From assembly GCA_029261715.1 (NCBI GenBank), contig JAJDAT010000005.1, positions 256,487-320,486 on the forward strand: DNA of 64,000 nucleotides, in the 5' to 3' direction. The translations under genes were made by a program, and so were the position numbers. Shown in pieces: positions 55,844 to 64,000 of this stretch; the stretch's first letter is position 1; each line of letters begins with the position of its first letter. Source of the stretch: Nitrospinia bacterium. Lineage in GTDB: Bacteria; Nitrospinota; Nitrospinia; Nitrospinales; JAJDAT01. The notes below the pieces were generated by a model. That model was not told where the DNA came from. It saw nothing but the letters and a program-made list of their open reading frames with translations, and ran no database searches.

Positions 55844-56017
55844 GGGGCTATTGTATCAGTTAAGAACTATAATCAAAAACTTTGATTGAAACTTTATACA
55901 TTTTCTTTCATTAAATTTTTTGCCTCAGCGGTCCTTTTTCAGTAAGATTTCGTTTATTATGGTTGTTACAATAAGTAAAGATAAAGCAAAGACGCTTTTA
56001 TAAGGAAAATTTAATGT

Positions 56018-56488
56018 ATGAATGATGCGGTTGAGGATTTTCGCAAAGCTAATTTAATGAAAGCTAATATGTCGCAAAAAGATTTAACCGGTCGTGACTT
56101 TAGTGAAGCGAACTTAAGAAAGGCTGATTTATCTGGAGCGATTTTATCGCGAGCCAAAATGGTAAAAACCGCTCTAAGTGTCGCTAACTTGTCTAACGCC
56201 AATTTGACGGAAGCGGATTTGTCTGGAGCTGAATTGATTGGCGCTATTTTAGACGGAGCTTGTTTGAGAGGCGCGGATTTGACGAGGGCATCTTTGAGTA
56301 AAGCGAGCATGCGAGGCGCCGATTTAACGGGGGCAAATCTTCAAAAAGTTAACAACCTTACGTGTAAACAAATAGAATCAGCGATTTTTGACAAAACTGT
56401 TATGCTGCCCGATTACTTGAAAATTACCTGGACGTCTGAAAAAGACTGGGAATGCGCAGATCGGAAGAAAGGCATTGAAGACAACTAA
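56018..56488 (+). CDS. Pentapeptide-repeat protein
   Basis: The 156-aa protein has about 18 tandem A(D/N)Lxx units (ADLSGAIL, ANLSNANLTEADLSGAEL, ADLTGANL), residues ~12-112, which fold as a right-handed quadrilateral beta-helix. The C-terminal 45 residues (VMLPDYLKITWTSEKDWECAD) are unlike the repeats. Some family members mimic DNA and inhibit gyrase, but nothing here points to that. The next gene starts 2 bp after its stop. Confidence 0.87.
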   Translation: MNDAVEDFRKANLMKANMSQKDLTGRDFSEANLRKADLSGAILSRAKMVKTALSVANLSNANLTEADLSGAELIGAILDGACLRGADLTRASLSKASMRGADLTGANLQKVNNLTCKQIESAIFDKTVMLPDYLKITWTSEKDWECADRKKGIEDN

Positions 56489-56489
56489 T

Positions 56490-56678
56490 ATGGCAACGAC
56501 TAAAGTTAAAAAGTGCGACCATGAGGGCAAACGTATTCACTGGTTTACCTCGAATTTAAATGAGTGGGAAATTAAGTGGTGCGAAGATTGCGGCGCCTTG
56601 AAAAAATTTAATCTTGAGAGTAAGGAGTTTGAATGGATAACTCCTAGAATGACTGAACAACTTTATTCAAAAAAATAA
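56490..56678 (+). CDS. Small Cys/His protein with possible zinc site
   Basis: This 62-aa protein starts at ATG 56490 (the track uses TTG 56475 inside the previous gene). CDHEGKRIH and CEDCG give a CxH...CxxC set that could bind zinc. It is coupled to the pentapeptide gene, 1 bp after its stop codon. The function is unknown. Confidence 0.65.
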   Translation: MATTKVKKCDHEGKRIHWFTSNLNEWEIKWCEDCGALKKFNLESKEFEWITPRMTEQLYSKK

Positions 56679-56703
56679 GAAATAATTTTCTGGGTTTTAC
56701 GAG

Positions 56704-56755
56704 GACGACTAAATTGGCGGTACCAAGCGGTCAAAACGCATCTATTTAAAGCCTT
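56704..56755 (+). repeat. Short repeat, copy 2 of 3
   Basis: GACGACTAAAT, AAGCGGTCAAAAC, CTATTTAAAGCCTT. This copy bridges copies 1 and 3, sharing different parts with each. Confidence 0.6.
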
Positions 56756-56829
56756 GTTTCTGTATGATGTGTCTAGGGTGTCGTCGATTAAAGTGTGGAG
56801 TTAATAATTAGCGTTGGATTAATAGTAAT

Positions 56830-57276
56830 ATGAATACAGATGGGAATTTGACCCTAAAATTCGATCCAATTAAAAAAAAGTTTTTTCCAAAAAGCCTGCC
56901 AAGAGAAGTGGAGGTTTTGGATTACAATTTTATTGAACGTTCTGATTTGCTGAGAATTGAAACAATTATGTGGATGTTGTTTGGAGAAGAAGGAGCGCGA
57001 AGAACTTGCGATTATGCCGAAAGATTGGGAATCCTTGAATCTGAATTGGGGCGGTTCAAAATATTTTTAGAGATAGAGAGAGGCATTATTGAAGGGCATT
57101 TTGGAGTTTTTTGCGCAGGATTTCACAAAGTTTTGAATTATCCTATTTTGACTCATAGGGTAATTGATTACTTTAAAAAACAAAATATCCTAGAACGAAT
57201 GGATGATATGGGGTTTGAAATTGATCCTTGCCTACAAGATTTTATAGAGAATCGCGCCAATGGATGTCTTGTATAA
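56830..57276 (+). CDS. Unknown protein upstream of the paralogous small gene
   Basis: This is a 148-aa soluble protein of no recognised family, mostly helical after an N-terminal beta segment (GNLTLKFDPIKKKFFPKSLP). It overlaps the next gene by 17 bp, so the two are probably translated together. There is no signal peptide or membrane segment. Confidence 0.6.
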   Translation: MNTDGNLTLKFDPIKKKFFPKSLPREVEVLDYNFIERSDLLRIETIMWMLFGEEGARRTCDYAERLGILESELGRFKIFLEIERGIIEGHFGVFCAGFHKVLNYPILTHRVIDYFKKQNILERMDDMGFEIDPCLQDFIENRANGCLV

Positions 57277-57733
57277 AACTCATTCGATTATTTCGACTTC
57301 ATTCAGAGAACAGCCCATCCGAGTGGATTGGCGTTTCTTTATGAGATCAAGCCCTCTCAAGCATTATCATGAATTAATTCATGAATATAATTATTTAGAT
57401 GACGACGATTTAGATTGGGTAAGGGAACGGGCGGATGGTTTTCTATGCAAACCAGAAGTCGATTGGCTGAGAGAATATTTGGATAAAAACTTTGCGGTGA
57501 AATTAGAAACGGAAGAGTTTGATTTGCCGATAAAATATGATGATTTGTTTTTTTTGGGTGAAGATTTAGAGAATAGGTATTATCTCGATCAACGCATGGT
57601 TGTACTGAGTAAAAAGGTAAAATTCGAAGATAATATTCACGGGTTTTTAATTCGTTTTCCTTTCGAAAAAGTGAATACCGTGAAAGACCTTTTAAGTCGA
57701 ATTGATTTTGACGATAGTAAAGAAGAACGCTGA
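57260..57733 (+). CDS. Unknown protein, paralogue of the 43025 gene
   Basis: This is a 157-aa protein homologous to the 43025-43432 product, as shown by RVDWR, the WLREYL helix and the NIHGFLIRFPFEKVNTVKDLL ending. It has ~20 extra residues after RVDWRFF. It is acidic and soluble. It overlaps the preceding gene by 17 bp, forming a two-gene unit that the 43 kb copy lacks. Confidence 0.75.
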   Translation: MDVLYKTHSIISTSFREQPIRVDWRFFMRSSPLKHYHELIHEYNYLDDDDLDWVRERADGFLCKPEVDWLREYLDKNFAVKLETEEFDLPIKYDDLFFLGEDLENRYYLDQRMVVLSKKVKFEDNIHGFLIRFPFEKVNTVKDLLSRIDFDDSKEER

Positions 57734-57752
57734 GCTCTATTGATTCGGCAGA

Positions 57753-57980
57753 CTATTTTGTGGATGGCTTTTTAAAAGACCAGGGTAGTAACGATTCTTC
57801 ATAGTCGTCTTTTATTCCGATGGCCCCATGGAGGATTGACGAATCGCTTGTTTCGGACGAATCTGAAATTTCGTTTTGCTTTATAATTTCGCGGACCCTT
57901 CTGCGATTAAAATCTGGATCTACTAGATCTCTTTGCACTCGGCTTATAAAGCCAGCGACTAATGGGTTAGCATTTTTCAT
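57753..57980 (-). CDS. Possible small protein, unknown
   Basis: This 75-aa ORF (NPLVAGFISRVQRDLVDPDFN...) has a helical N-terminal half and a disordered Ser/Asp-rich middle. AGG lies ~10 bp before the ATG. It is convergent with the 57260 gene, with no overlap. I find no family; coding is plausible but not certain. Confidence 0.45.
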   Translation of the reverse strand: MKNANPLVAGFISRVQRDLVDPDFNRRRVREIIKQNEISDSSETSDSSILHGAIGIKDDYEESLLPWSFKKPSTK

Positions 57981-58046
57981 AATGATTAACCTGATAAATA
58001 GGCAACTTCAATCTAGATACATCCAACGGTAATGAGCTTGGAACAG

Positions 58047-58079
58047 TATTTTGACCGCTTTGTATCGTCTATTTAGTTG
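58047..58079 (-). repeat. Short repeat, copy 3 of 3 (reverse)
   Basis: On the minus strand CAACTAAATAGACGATACAA then AGCGGTCAAAATA matches copy 2 at about three-quarters of positions. It lies 7 bp before the MITE-like element. Confidence 0.5.
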
Positions 58080-58085
58080 TTATTT

Positions 58086-58188
58086 AGGGGAACCTCTAAA
58101 AACTGTTTTTGGCTACGAGTGAGCCTTATGAAATAAGGGCTTGCGAGTTGCCGCAAGTAAAAACATTGAATTATTAGAGACACCCTCA
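58086..58188. mobile_element. MITE-like element with imperfect terminal inverted repeats
   Basis: GGGGAACCTCTAAAAACTGTTTTT at the left is matched in inverse by AAAAACATTGAATTATTAGAG plus ACACCCTC at the right. The ~103-bp element has an inner hairpin CTTGCG/CGCAAG and no ORF. The ends look like those of IS5-type elements. I see no clear target duplication. The rest of the 57981-58267 gap has no gene. Confidence 0.45.
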
Positions 58189-58267
58189 AATTATAACATA
58201 TCACAAGCTTTGTGTATGAAAGCAGGTATTTGCTAAAGCTATTTTTTGGCGAGGTTATTAAAAAGAG

Positions 58268-58558
58268 ATGGATGTACTTGGGAATTTACACAGAGCTTTA
58301 GACTTTATAATTTCTCAAGGGGACATTGAGGTAAAGCTGAGTTTATGGGAAACAATTCAAAAAGCGGCGGAGGACACGCAGTTTCCGTCGGACTTGCAGT
58401 TTTCAGAGGAAAAAGAGCTGATTGAAAACTGTAAGGGGGTTATAAAGTGGGTGACTGAAAAAGACGAGCAAAAACAACTGGCAAAGCTTTCGGGGGATTT
58501 GGTACGTCTAATGGTAGAAATCGAAGATGGAAAAGACCGGGATATAACGCTTATTTAG
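58268..58558 (+). CDS. Small helical protein, unknown
   Basis: This is a 96-aa acidic, all-helical soluble protein (LHRALDFIISQGDIEVKLSLWETIQKAAED). No family is recognised. The ATG has only GAGG/AGAG-like sequence upstream. It is a single gene between the MITE-like element and the convergent aldolase gene. Confidence 0.55.
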   Translation: MDVLGNLHRALDFIISQGDIEVKLSLWETIQKAAEDTQFPSDLQFSEEKELIENCKGVIKWVTEKDEQKQLAKLSGDLVRLMVEIEDGKDRDITLI

Positions 58559-58651
58559 CTAGGCAAGTATAAGAATCTTGTCTTTTTAATGAAAAAATTG
58601 TCACAGTGAGGTTTTCGAATTGCGTCCACCACAAAGTTGAGTGAATTAAAC

Positions 58652-60049
58652 CTAACTCCACTCAATCTCAGTTTTTAAATCTGGCTGGATCTTAACTATT
58701 TTTACAGTTTTATCCACATGTTCTTTTGTGTTCTTAACGTTTAGTTTATCGAAAAGAAAGTCCATCCTAGCTTCTAACTTTTTTCCGATCGCGTCTTTGA
58801 TTTCTTCAGAGAGATCCCAAAACCGCTCTTTAAACTCGCCAAACCCTTTTTTACGAGTTTTATAAATAAACTGCTCGTCCGTCATTCCATCCTTTTTTTC
58901 CTTGGCGAACTTTGTTCTCAAGTGAGCGTAAATTTCGTCTTTAAAGTCTTGCGGAAAATCCCCTGAATCGTAAATCATGTTTTGAAAGTCGGTCGCCAGG
59001 TGAATCTCTGCAGTTTCTAATTCAGGAAAACGGTGGAACATTTCTGCGGGCAATGTGGAAGCTCCATGTTGAACGGCTCCAGATATTTTGTATTCTTCCC
59101 GAGAAATGATTGAAAGTTCGCCGAGAGTATCAAAGTCCAGTTTAGGTTCTTCCACAGAACCATCGGCGCTAGGTTTTCCTCCATGCTCGGTACCTGTTTG
59201 CACCGATATTTTGCTAATGCCTTTAAATGATGGATTGATAGTCGTTAACGTGGAGTTAAAATTATCCATATAGGCTTTTAACTCTTCAGGATTGCTATTT
59301 TCTTTTCCCACTTCTCCAATCTCGCCGCCAACAGACACTGTAATTCCGTTAGGTTCTAACTGTCTGATATATGCGGTTAAATCGGCTCCAATCTCAAAAT
59401 TAGGTCTTTGTTGCTCAACCGTATTTGGTCGGCTCAGGTCCACTAATGTAGAAGTATCGATATCGATGTTGTAAAAACCGCCGCTAATTCCTTCTTCAAT
59501 TAAGTTTTTTAATCCTTCCACTTCCTTCTTTTGATCTTTTGCAAAATTGCTCGCATTAATTTGAAAATGGTCACCTTGAATGAAAACGGGGCCAATGTGC
59601 TTTTCCTTAATAGCTGCGGCAAGAATGACGGTTGTGTATTCGTGAGGCCTTTGAAAGGTATAGCCGATTTCTGATTTAGCGATCTCAAAAATATTTGCCG
59701 AGCAGTTGATCTTGTGAGCGGATCGAAAAATTGCCCGCGCGATTTCAAAGGTAAGCCCGCGAATATTGATTGCCGGTACAGTAAACCCGGACACTTCTCC
59801 ACGTCCTCTAGCTTCGTAAAGCTCTTGAATAGAAGAGGTTACGGCTCCTAATTGTAACGCGGCAGATTTGATGATAAACCGGGCTAAACCTCGCGTTTCT
59901 TTACTTTTTCCAAAAACCGCTTCTTTAAGGAGAGAATCAATAGCTGTCTCCCTAAAAGCGTCTTCGTTTTCTATCGTAAGTTGATTTTCGTTGAGGGAAA
60001 AAATCCCTTTATATTGACTCAGAATATCTTCAGAGGCTACCGTTGGCAT
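58652..60049 (-). CDS. Class II fructose-bisphosphate aldolase family protein, extended
   Basis: Class II aldolases use zinc to split or form fructose 1,6-bisphosphate or related sugars. The metal and catalytic segments are present: GDHFQIN, GGEIGEVG, QTGTEHGG and VQHGASTLP. At 465 aa it is ~120 residues longer than the usual enzyme, with an added N-terminal helical region (~1-95) and an extended C-terminus (KFAKEKKDGMTDEQF...). The exact substrate, fructose-bisphosphate or another ketose, cannot be fixed. It is a single gene; the 610-bp gap upstream holds its promoter and the divergent USP-gene promoter. Confidence 0.85.
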   Translation of the reverse strand: MPTVASEDILSQYKGIFSLNENQLTIENEDAFRETAIDSLLKEAVFGKSKETRGLARFIIKSAALQLGAVTSSIQELYEARGRGEVSGFTVPAINIRGLTFEIARAIFRSAHKINCSANIFEIAKSEIGYTFQRPHEYTTVILAAAIKEKHIGPVFIQGDHFQINASNFAKDQKKEVEGLKNLIEEGISGGFYNIDIDTSTLVDLSRPNTVEQQRPNFEIGADLTAYIRQLEPNGITVSVGGEIGEVGKENSNPEELKAYMDNFNSTLTTINPSFKGISKISVQTGTEHGGKPSADGSVEEPKLDFDTLGELSIISREEYKISGAVQHGASTLPAEMFHRFPELETAEIHLATDFQNMIYDSGDFPQDFKDEIYAHLRTKFAKEKKDGMTDEQFIYKTRKKGFGEFKERFWDLSEEIKDAIGKKLEARMDFLFDKLNVKNTKEHVDKTVKIVKIQPDLKTEIEWS

Positions 60050-60514
60050 GGTTTGCTCCTTAACTTGGAAAGCCAGTTAAGCTCGTTAAATGGTTGTATT
60101 TTATATTTAGCCAGAAAAGCCAAAGAACTTAGTGACCGTATGAATAATTTGAAGGATAAACAATAAATCTATGTATAGATCAAACTATTATAAGCTGAAT
60201 TAGTTGGAATAATCCGAAACGTTGAGATGTTTTTAAAAGTTCAGTTTATGCTAATTAGTTCAGGTTAGAGCCCAAAATATGGAGGCTATTTTACTCAAGT
60301 TGCCGGTTTATTTCTACTGGTAAATTCATTTAACCGTCCCACAAATTGAATTTTTAGCCAAAATTGAAGTTTATTCATCACAAGTTAGGGCGTTTTTTAG
60401 AGTTTATTAGATTATTGAGAGGCGTTTTCGCAAAATTTTACTATCGGATTATGGGCCGTGAGTTCCAATTTGAAAAATCTTATGAAGATCTTATCTCCCA
60501 TAACCTTTAATATA

Positions 60515-60542
60515 TTGACACTTGCGAATAATTTGTTAAAAT
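60515..60542 (+). promoter_or_regulatory. Strong sigma70-like promoter for the USP/PCP gene
   Basis: TTGACA (60515-60520), a 16-bp spacer and TAAAAT (60537-60542) make a near-consensus promoter ~120 bp before ATG 60662. The remaining gap 60050-60514 is AT-rich with no gene or known repeat. Confidence 0.65.
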
Positions 60543-60661
60543 CCAGCAAATTAGTATGCCTTTAATTAGGGTATGTAAGCTTGAGTTCACTTAAATTTTT
60601 TCAATAAAAAATTATTTATATAAAATCTTTATAATTGGTTGCTTAGAAGGGGATTTGCCTC

Positions 60662-62626
60662 ATGTTTAAAAACATTTATGTACCTGTCGACAATTCCGAC
60701 TATTCTAACGAGTGTATAGATATTGCGTTAGAATTTGCAGGGAAAACCGGCGCCACGCTTTCTTCTAGCCATGTTTATGCCGCGAAAATGCATGATGTAC
60801 GTTTTCGCCAAATGGAAAGCGGTTTACCCGAGGAATATCAAGACGAGCAGGAACTGGAAAAGCAAAGGAATATCCATGATCAATTGATCACTAAAGGAAT
60901 GGAAGTTATTACAGATTCTTATTTAGATGTTCCGAAATTTAAATGTAAGGACTTGAATGTTCCTTTTGTTGGTAAATCCCTAGAAGGAAGAAACTGGATT
61001 GAGTTGGTTCGAGATATTAACGAATCCAATTACGATTTGGTTGTAATGGGAGTTTTGGGGCTCGGAGCCATTAAAGATAGTTCGATTGGAACGGTTACTG
61101 AAAGAGTTATCCGAAGAATCCAAACCGACACCTTAATAGTAAAGCATATTCCTGAGTTACATGGCGACCAAGAAGGAAGCGGAAAAATTGTTGTAGCGGT
61201 TGACGGTAGCGGCCATTCTTTTGGCGGTCTTAAAACTGGAATACAAATAGCTAAATTAACGGGACGACCGTTAGAAATTATTTCCAGCTTTGATCCTTAT
61301 TTCCATTACGCGATGTTCAATAGTTTAACCGGTGTTCTTTCTAAGGAAGCTTCCAAAGTTTTCAAATTTGAGCAACAAGAAAAATTACACGAAGATATCA
61401 TCGATAAAGGATTGGCGAAGATCTATCAAGCCCATTTAGAGATCTCTCGAAATATAGCCAAAGAAGAAGGTTTGGACTGCACCATTCGGTTGTTAGACGG
61501 TAAAGTTTTCGAGAAAGTTTTACAATACGCTCGCGAAGAGAAACCGCATCTGTTAATTCTTGGCCGAATTGGCGTTCATAGTGCGCCTGATATGGATATA
61601 GGTGGAAACACCGAGAACTTGTTGCGATTAGTCCCTTGTAACGTGATGCTTTCTAGCCGAGTGTTCAAACCAAAAGTAGACATGGTTGCGGACGAAAGTA
61701 TCGAATGGACTTCCGAAGCCAGTGAACGACTTCAAAAGATCCCAGGGTTTGTTCGTCCAATGGCCACAACAGCAATTTTACGATACGCTTTGGAAAGAGG
61801 GCACAGCATGATCACCTCTGGCGTTATCACCGAAGCTTGTGAAAATATTTTGCCTGCTGGCGCAATGCAAGCCATGAACATGATCGGCGATAAATTGAGG
61901 GACCAAGGTAAAGAAGACGGTGTCGATGCCTTTTCCGATGAAAATGTTGGGAAAATTATCGATACGAATAAAATGGATTGCCCTGTAGAGACTAAGTTGA
62001 AATGCCAAAACTGTGGCGCTGTTATGGGTTTTGATGCAATTAAGTGTGGCGTTTGCGACGCTGGTCCATTATCGCTTAAGCCAATTGACATGGAAGAGTT
62101 TGCAGTCAATGTCGATGACGAAGGTGGGATTGGGTACTCTTCTAGTTTTGCTGAAAAAGAGATTCAATGGACACAACACGCTTGGGATCTATTGGATAAC
62201 TATTCAGAAGGCCATATCCGTAGAAAAGCTCAAGCGCGAGTTGAAAAGAACGCACGGGTTCAAAACGTGACCACGATTTCTGTAGCTTTTGTTAATAGTA
62301 TTGTCAATGAAAAGACTACCGCTAAAGGTAGTGACATTGGGAATGGCAACGGAAACGGTAATGGAGCTAATGGCGACAACGGAGCCCATGACGAGTCTAA
62401 ATACACGTGGGATGAAGATGCAACCGCGCGTATCGAAAGAGTTCCTCCAGGATTCATGAGAGATAACACCATGAAGAGAGTTTTGGATTATGCGGTTTCA
62501 ATTAACGCGACCCACATCACTCTCCAAGTATGCGAACAAGGAATTGAAGCTTCTGTAAAAATAATGGCCGAAGCCGTTGCTAATGGCGCGACTATAGAAG
62601 ATTTTCTTCCTAAAAAGGACGCATAA
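60662..62626 (+). CDS. Tandem universal stress protein fused to PCP-reductase-type domains
   Basis: This is a 654-aa soluble fusion. Two USP domains come first (~1-160 and ~170-335), each with a recognisable nucleotide-binding loop (GVLGLGAIKDSSIG, GRIGVHSAPDMDIGG). Three short PCP_red-like helical domains follow (IEWTSEASERLQKIPGFVRP; IQWTQHAWDLLD; YTWDEDATARIERVPPGFMR), known from protochlorophyllide reductase subunits. A rubredoxin-like CxxC pair (CQNCG, CGVCDAG) sits between the first two, and a Gly/Asn linker (GNGNGNGNG) precedes the last. The function in a non-phototroph is unknown. GGGGAT precedes the start. Confidence 0.88.
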   Translation: MFKNIYVPVDNSDYSNECIDIALEFAGKTGATLSSSHVYAAKMHDVRFRQMESGLPEEYQDEQELEKQRNIHDQLITKGMEVITDSYLDVPKFKCKDLNVPFVGKSLEGRNWIELVRDINESNYDLVVMGVLGLGAIKDSSIGTVTERVIRRIQTDTLIVKHIPELHGDQEGSGKIVVAVDGSGHSFGGLKTGIQIAKLTGRPLEIISSFDPYFHYAMFNSLTGVLSKEASKVFKFEQQEKLHEDIIDKGLAKIYQAHLEISRNIAKEEGLDCTIRLLDGKVFEKVLQYAREEKPHLLILGRIGVHSAPDMDIGGNTENLLRLVPCNVMLSSRVFKPKVDMVADESIEWTSEASERLQKIPGFVRPMATTAILRYALERGHSMITSGVITEACENILPAGAMQAMNMIGDKLRDQGKEDGVDAFSDENVGKIIDTNKMDCPVETKLKCQNCGAVMGFDAIKCGVCDAGPLSLKPIDMEEFAVNVDDEGGIGYSSSFAEKEIQWTQHAWDLLDNYSEGHIRRKAQARVEKNARVQNVTTISVAFVNSIVNEKTTAKGSDIGNGNGNGNGANGDNGAHDESKYTWDEDATARIERVPPGFMRDNTMKRVLDYAVSINATHITLQVCEQGIEASVKIMAEAVANGATIEDFLPKKDA

Positions 62627-62678
62627 CGAGTTGTTATTTTTAAGAGATTTATGATTTTTTTTTAAACAAAATCGTTTT

Positions 62679-62715
62679 AAACCCCTGCTTTAGCCAATAA
62701 AGCAGGGGTTTTTTT
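62679..62715 (+). terminator. Rho-independent terminator overlapping the next gene's leader
   Basis: AAACCCCTGCTT pairs with AAGCAGGGGTTT and is followed by TTTTT. The 3' arm AGGGG also lies ~8 bp before ATG 62716, so the hairpin and the ribosome-binding site of the ABC gene coincide. Confidence 0.9.
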
Positions 62716-64000
62716 ATGCCCAATTCAATAAACCTATATAAACGTCTTGTTCGGTACCTGATTCCTTATAAAGGAAAGGTGTTCCTTGCTATTTTCTGTT
62801 CTATTATTGTGGGACTGATAGCTACCTCCCCAGTTCCGATAATCCAGAAGACGTTTGACGAAATTTTTGTCAAAAAAGACACCTTTATGCTTACGGCAAT
62901 CCCGCTAGCGTTGGTGGGGCTTTACTTGATTAAGGGAGCTTTGTCCTATCTGCAAAACGTGATTATTTTTGGGATTTCCTGGGAATTGGTGGTTTCGTTA
63001 AGAAACGAAATTTTTTATAAAATTCAAAGACTGCCTTTAGGGTATTTTGAAGACACTCCGGTTGGTGAGTTGCTATCGCGTTTTATCAATGACGTCACCA
63101 TTATGCAATCCTCTATAACCAATATGGTGAAAGAGTTTTTGCAAAATGCTTTTATGTTAGTCGGTTTAATCTGTTGGGTGTTCTATCTTAAATGGGACTG
63201 GGCAATAATGTCCCTGTTTGTTTTTCCATTAGCAATAGCGCCAATCGCTTCAATTGCCAGAAAGCTCAGACACTTAAGCAGAAGAGGGCAAGAAATAATT
63301 GCGACCATTAATTCCACAGTCGTTGAAACATTTTCCGGAATCAAAGTCGTACGCGGTTTTTCTTTGGAAAAACAGCAAAACAAAAAATTAGACCTTCAAA
63401 ATGACCAGTTTTTAAGCGTGATGAAAAGCAACGTCAAATATACAGAATTATCTTCGCCATTGATGGAAATACTCGGAATGGTGAGTGGAGCTTTCATCCT
63501 CTGGTATGGCGGTAATCAGGTATTAGAGGGAACGGTTACTCAAGGTTCTTTCATTGCATTTATCGTAGCCCTATTCATGATGTACGGTCCAATCCGATTG
63601 TTATTTAAAATATATACAAAGTTTCAGGGATCGTTGGCAGGAGCCGAAAGAGTTTTCTTTATATTAGATCAAGATGAAGAAGATGTAAAAGGCGGTGATT
63701 TAACCCTGAATGGCTTTGAAGAAGAAATAGAGTTCAGAAATGTTTCTTTCAAATATCCTTCGCGTAGCGCTTGGGTCTTAAACGACATAAACCTAACGGT
63801 TAAAAAATCTTCCATCGTAGCAATCGTAGGAATGAGTGGGGCGGGAAAGACCACGTTAGTCGATTTGTTGTTTCGATTTTATTTGGCGTCTGAAGGAAAA
63901 ATTTTGATCGATGGAGTTAATATCAATGACTTTGACGTGCTTTCGCTCAGGTCTAAATTAGCCTTAGTGACTCAGGAAACGTTTTTGTTTAATGACACTA
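62716..64000 (+). CDS. MsbA-like ABC exporter, 3' end cut by the window
   Basis: This half-transporter starts MPNSINLYKRLVRYLIPYKGKV, typical of lipid A/multidrug exporters. About six membrane helices are followed by an ATPase with Walker A GMSGAGKTT and Q-loop LVTQETFLF. The frame is open to base 64000, so Walker B and the signature are outside. It is absent from the ORF track because it has no stop in the window. The start lies directly after a terminator T-run, so it may be read mainly by read-through or from a promoter inside the preceding gene. Confidence 0.92.
   Translation, partial: MPNSINLYKRLVRYLIPYKGKVFLAIFCSIIVGLIATSPVPIIQKTFDEIFVKKDTFMLTAIPLALVGLYLIKGALSYLQNVIIFGISWELVVSLRNEIFYKIQRLPLGYFEDTPVGELLSRFINDVTIMQSSITNMVKEFLQNAFMLVGLICWVFYLKWDWAIMSLFVFPLAIAPIASIARKLRHLSRRGQEIIATINSTVVETFSGIKVVRGFSLEKQQNKKLDLQNDQFLSVMKSNVKYTELSSPLMEILGMVSGAFILWYGGNQVLEGTVTQGSFIAFIVALFMMYGPIRLLFKIYTKFQGSLAGAERVFFILDQDEEDVKGGDLTLNGFEEEIEFRNVSFKYPSRSAWVLNDINLTVKKSSIVAIVGMSGAGKTTLVDLLFRFYLASEGKILIDGVNINDFDVLSLRSKLALVTQETFLFNDT

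Overview
The window is a low-GC (roughly 40 %, judged by eye) chromosomal segment of a Gram-negative bacterium. Evidence is an outer-membrane TolC-like protein, several lipoproteins, complex I genes, TatA, an NtrY-type kinase and DUF4390/DUF4175-like proteins. The universal-stress/PCP-reductase fusion and a lithotroph-like gene mix make Nitrospinota or a neighbouring phylum the best guess. That placement is inference, because no rRNA or other phylogenetic marker is present. I see no tRNA, rRNA, CRISPR array or intact insertion sequence.

Left end (0.1-9.3 kb): a radical SAM/SPASM enzyme, a NhaR-like LysR regulator, a small secreted protein made of three NVGVPK repeats, and a HlyD/TolC/ABC exporter operon whose ABC ATPase has lost its Walker A, signature and catalytic residues. 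An ungapped duplication of about 77 bp precedes both the repeat protein and the exporter operon, suggesting shared control. This is the best candidate for an undescribed system. A lipoprotein and a small ORF follow.

9.4-27.6 kb: leftward housekeeping genes (ybeY, HIT, mutS, epimerase, DUF4390, NtrY-like kinase), then an N-acetylmuramidase, two distantly related lipoproteins, a DUF4377 lipoprotein, a RoxA/di-haem-peroxidase-like cytochrome, a ClC transporter with CBS domains, rpe and tatA.

27.7-32.9 kb is an accessory island: a SEFIR-NB-ARC-TPR STAND protein with almost identical 126-bp TPR units, a small GIY-YIG nuclease flanked by inverted copies of a dispersed repeat, an antitoxin-like ORF whose tail is encoded by that repeat, and an orphan, probably truncated hicB. 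The palindromic repeat (GTCATCC, variable stem-loop, GAAGGATCT) occurs in about ten copies in the window and clusters here.

32.9-41.5 kb: a leftward complex I operon with nuoA, C, H, I, J, K, L, M, N. The genes nuoB, D, E, F and G are absent, with no gaps to hold them. 42-50.6 kb: a CBS protein, small unknown proteins, and a MoxR ATPase / TPR-gluzincin / giant coiled-coil (DUF4175-like) set.

51-64 kb: a cNMP-PAS hybrid histidine kinase, an orphan CheB-like response regulator, TPR and pentapeptide proteins, several small unknowns (one a paralogue of the 43 kb gene), a MITE-like element, an extended class II aldolase, a USP/PCP-reductase fusion, and an MsbA-like ABC exporter that runs off the window and whose start codon abuts a terminator.
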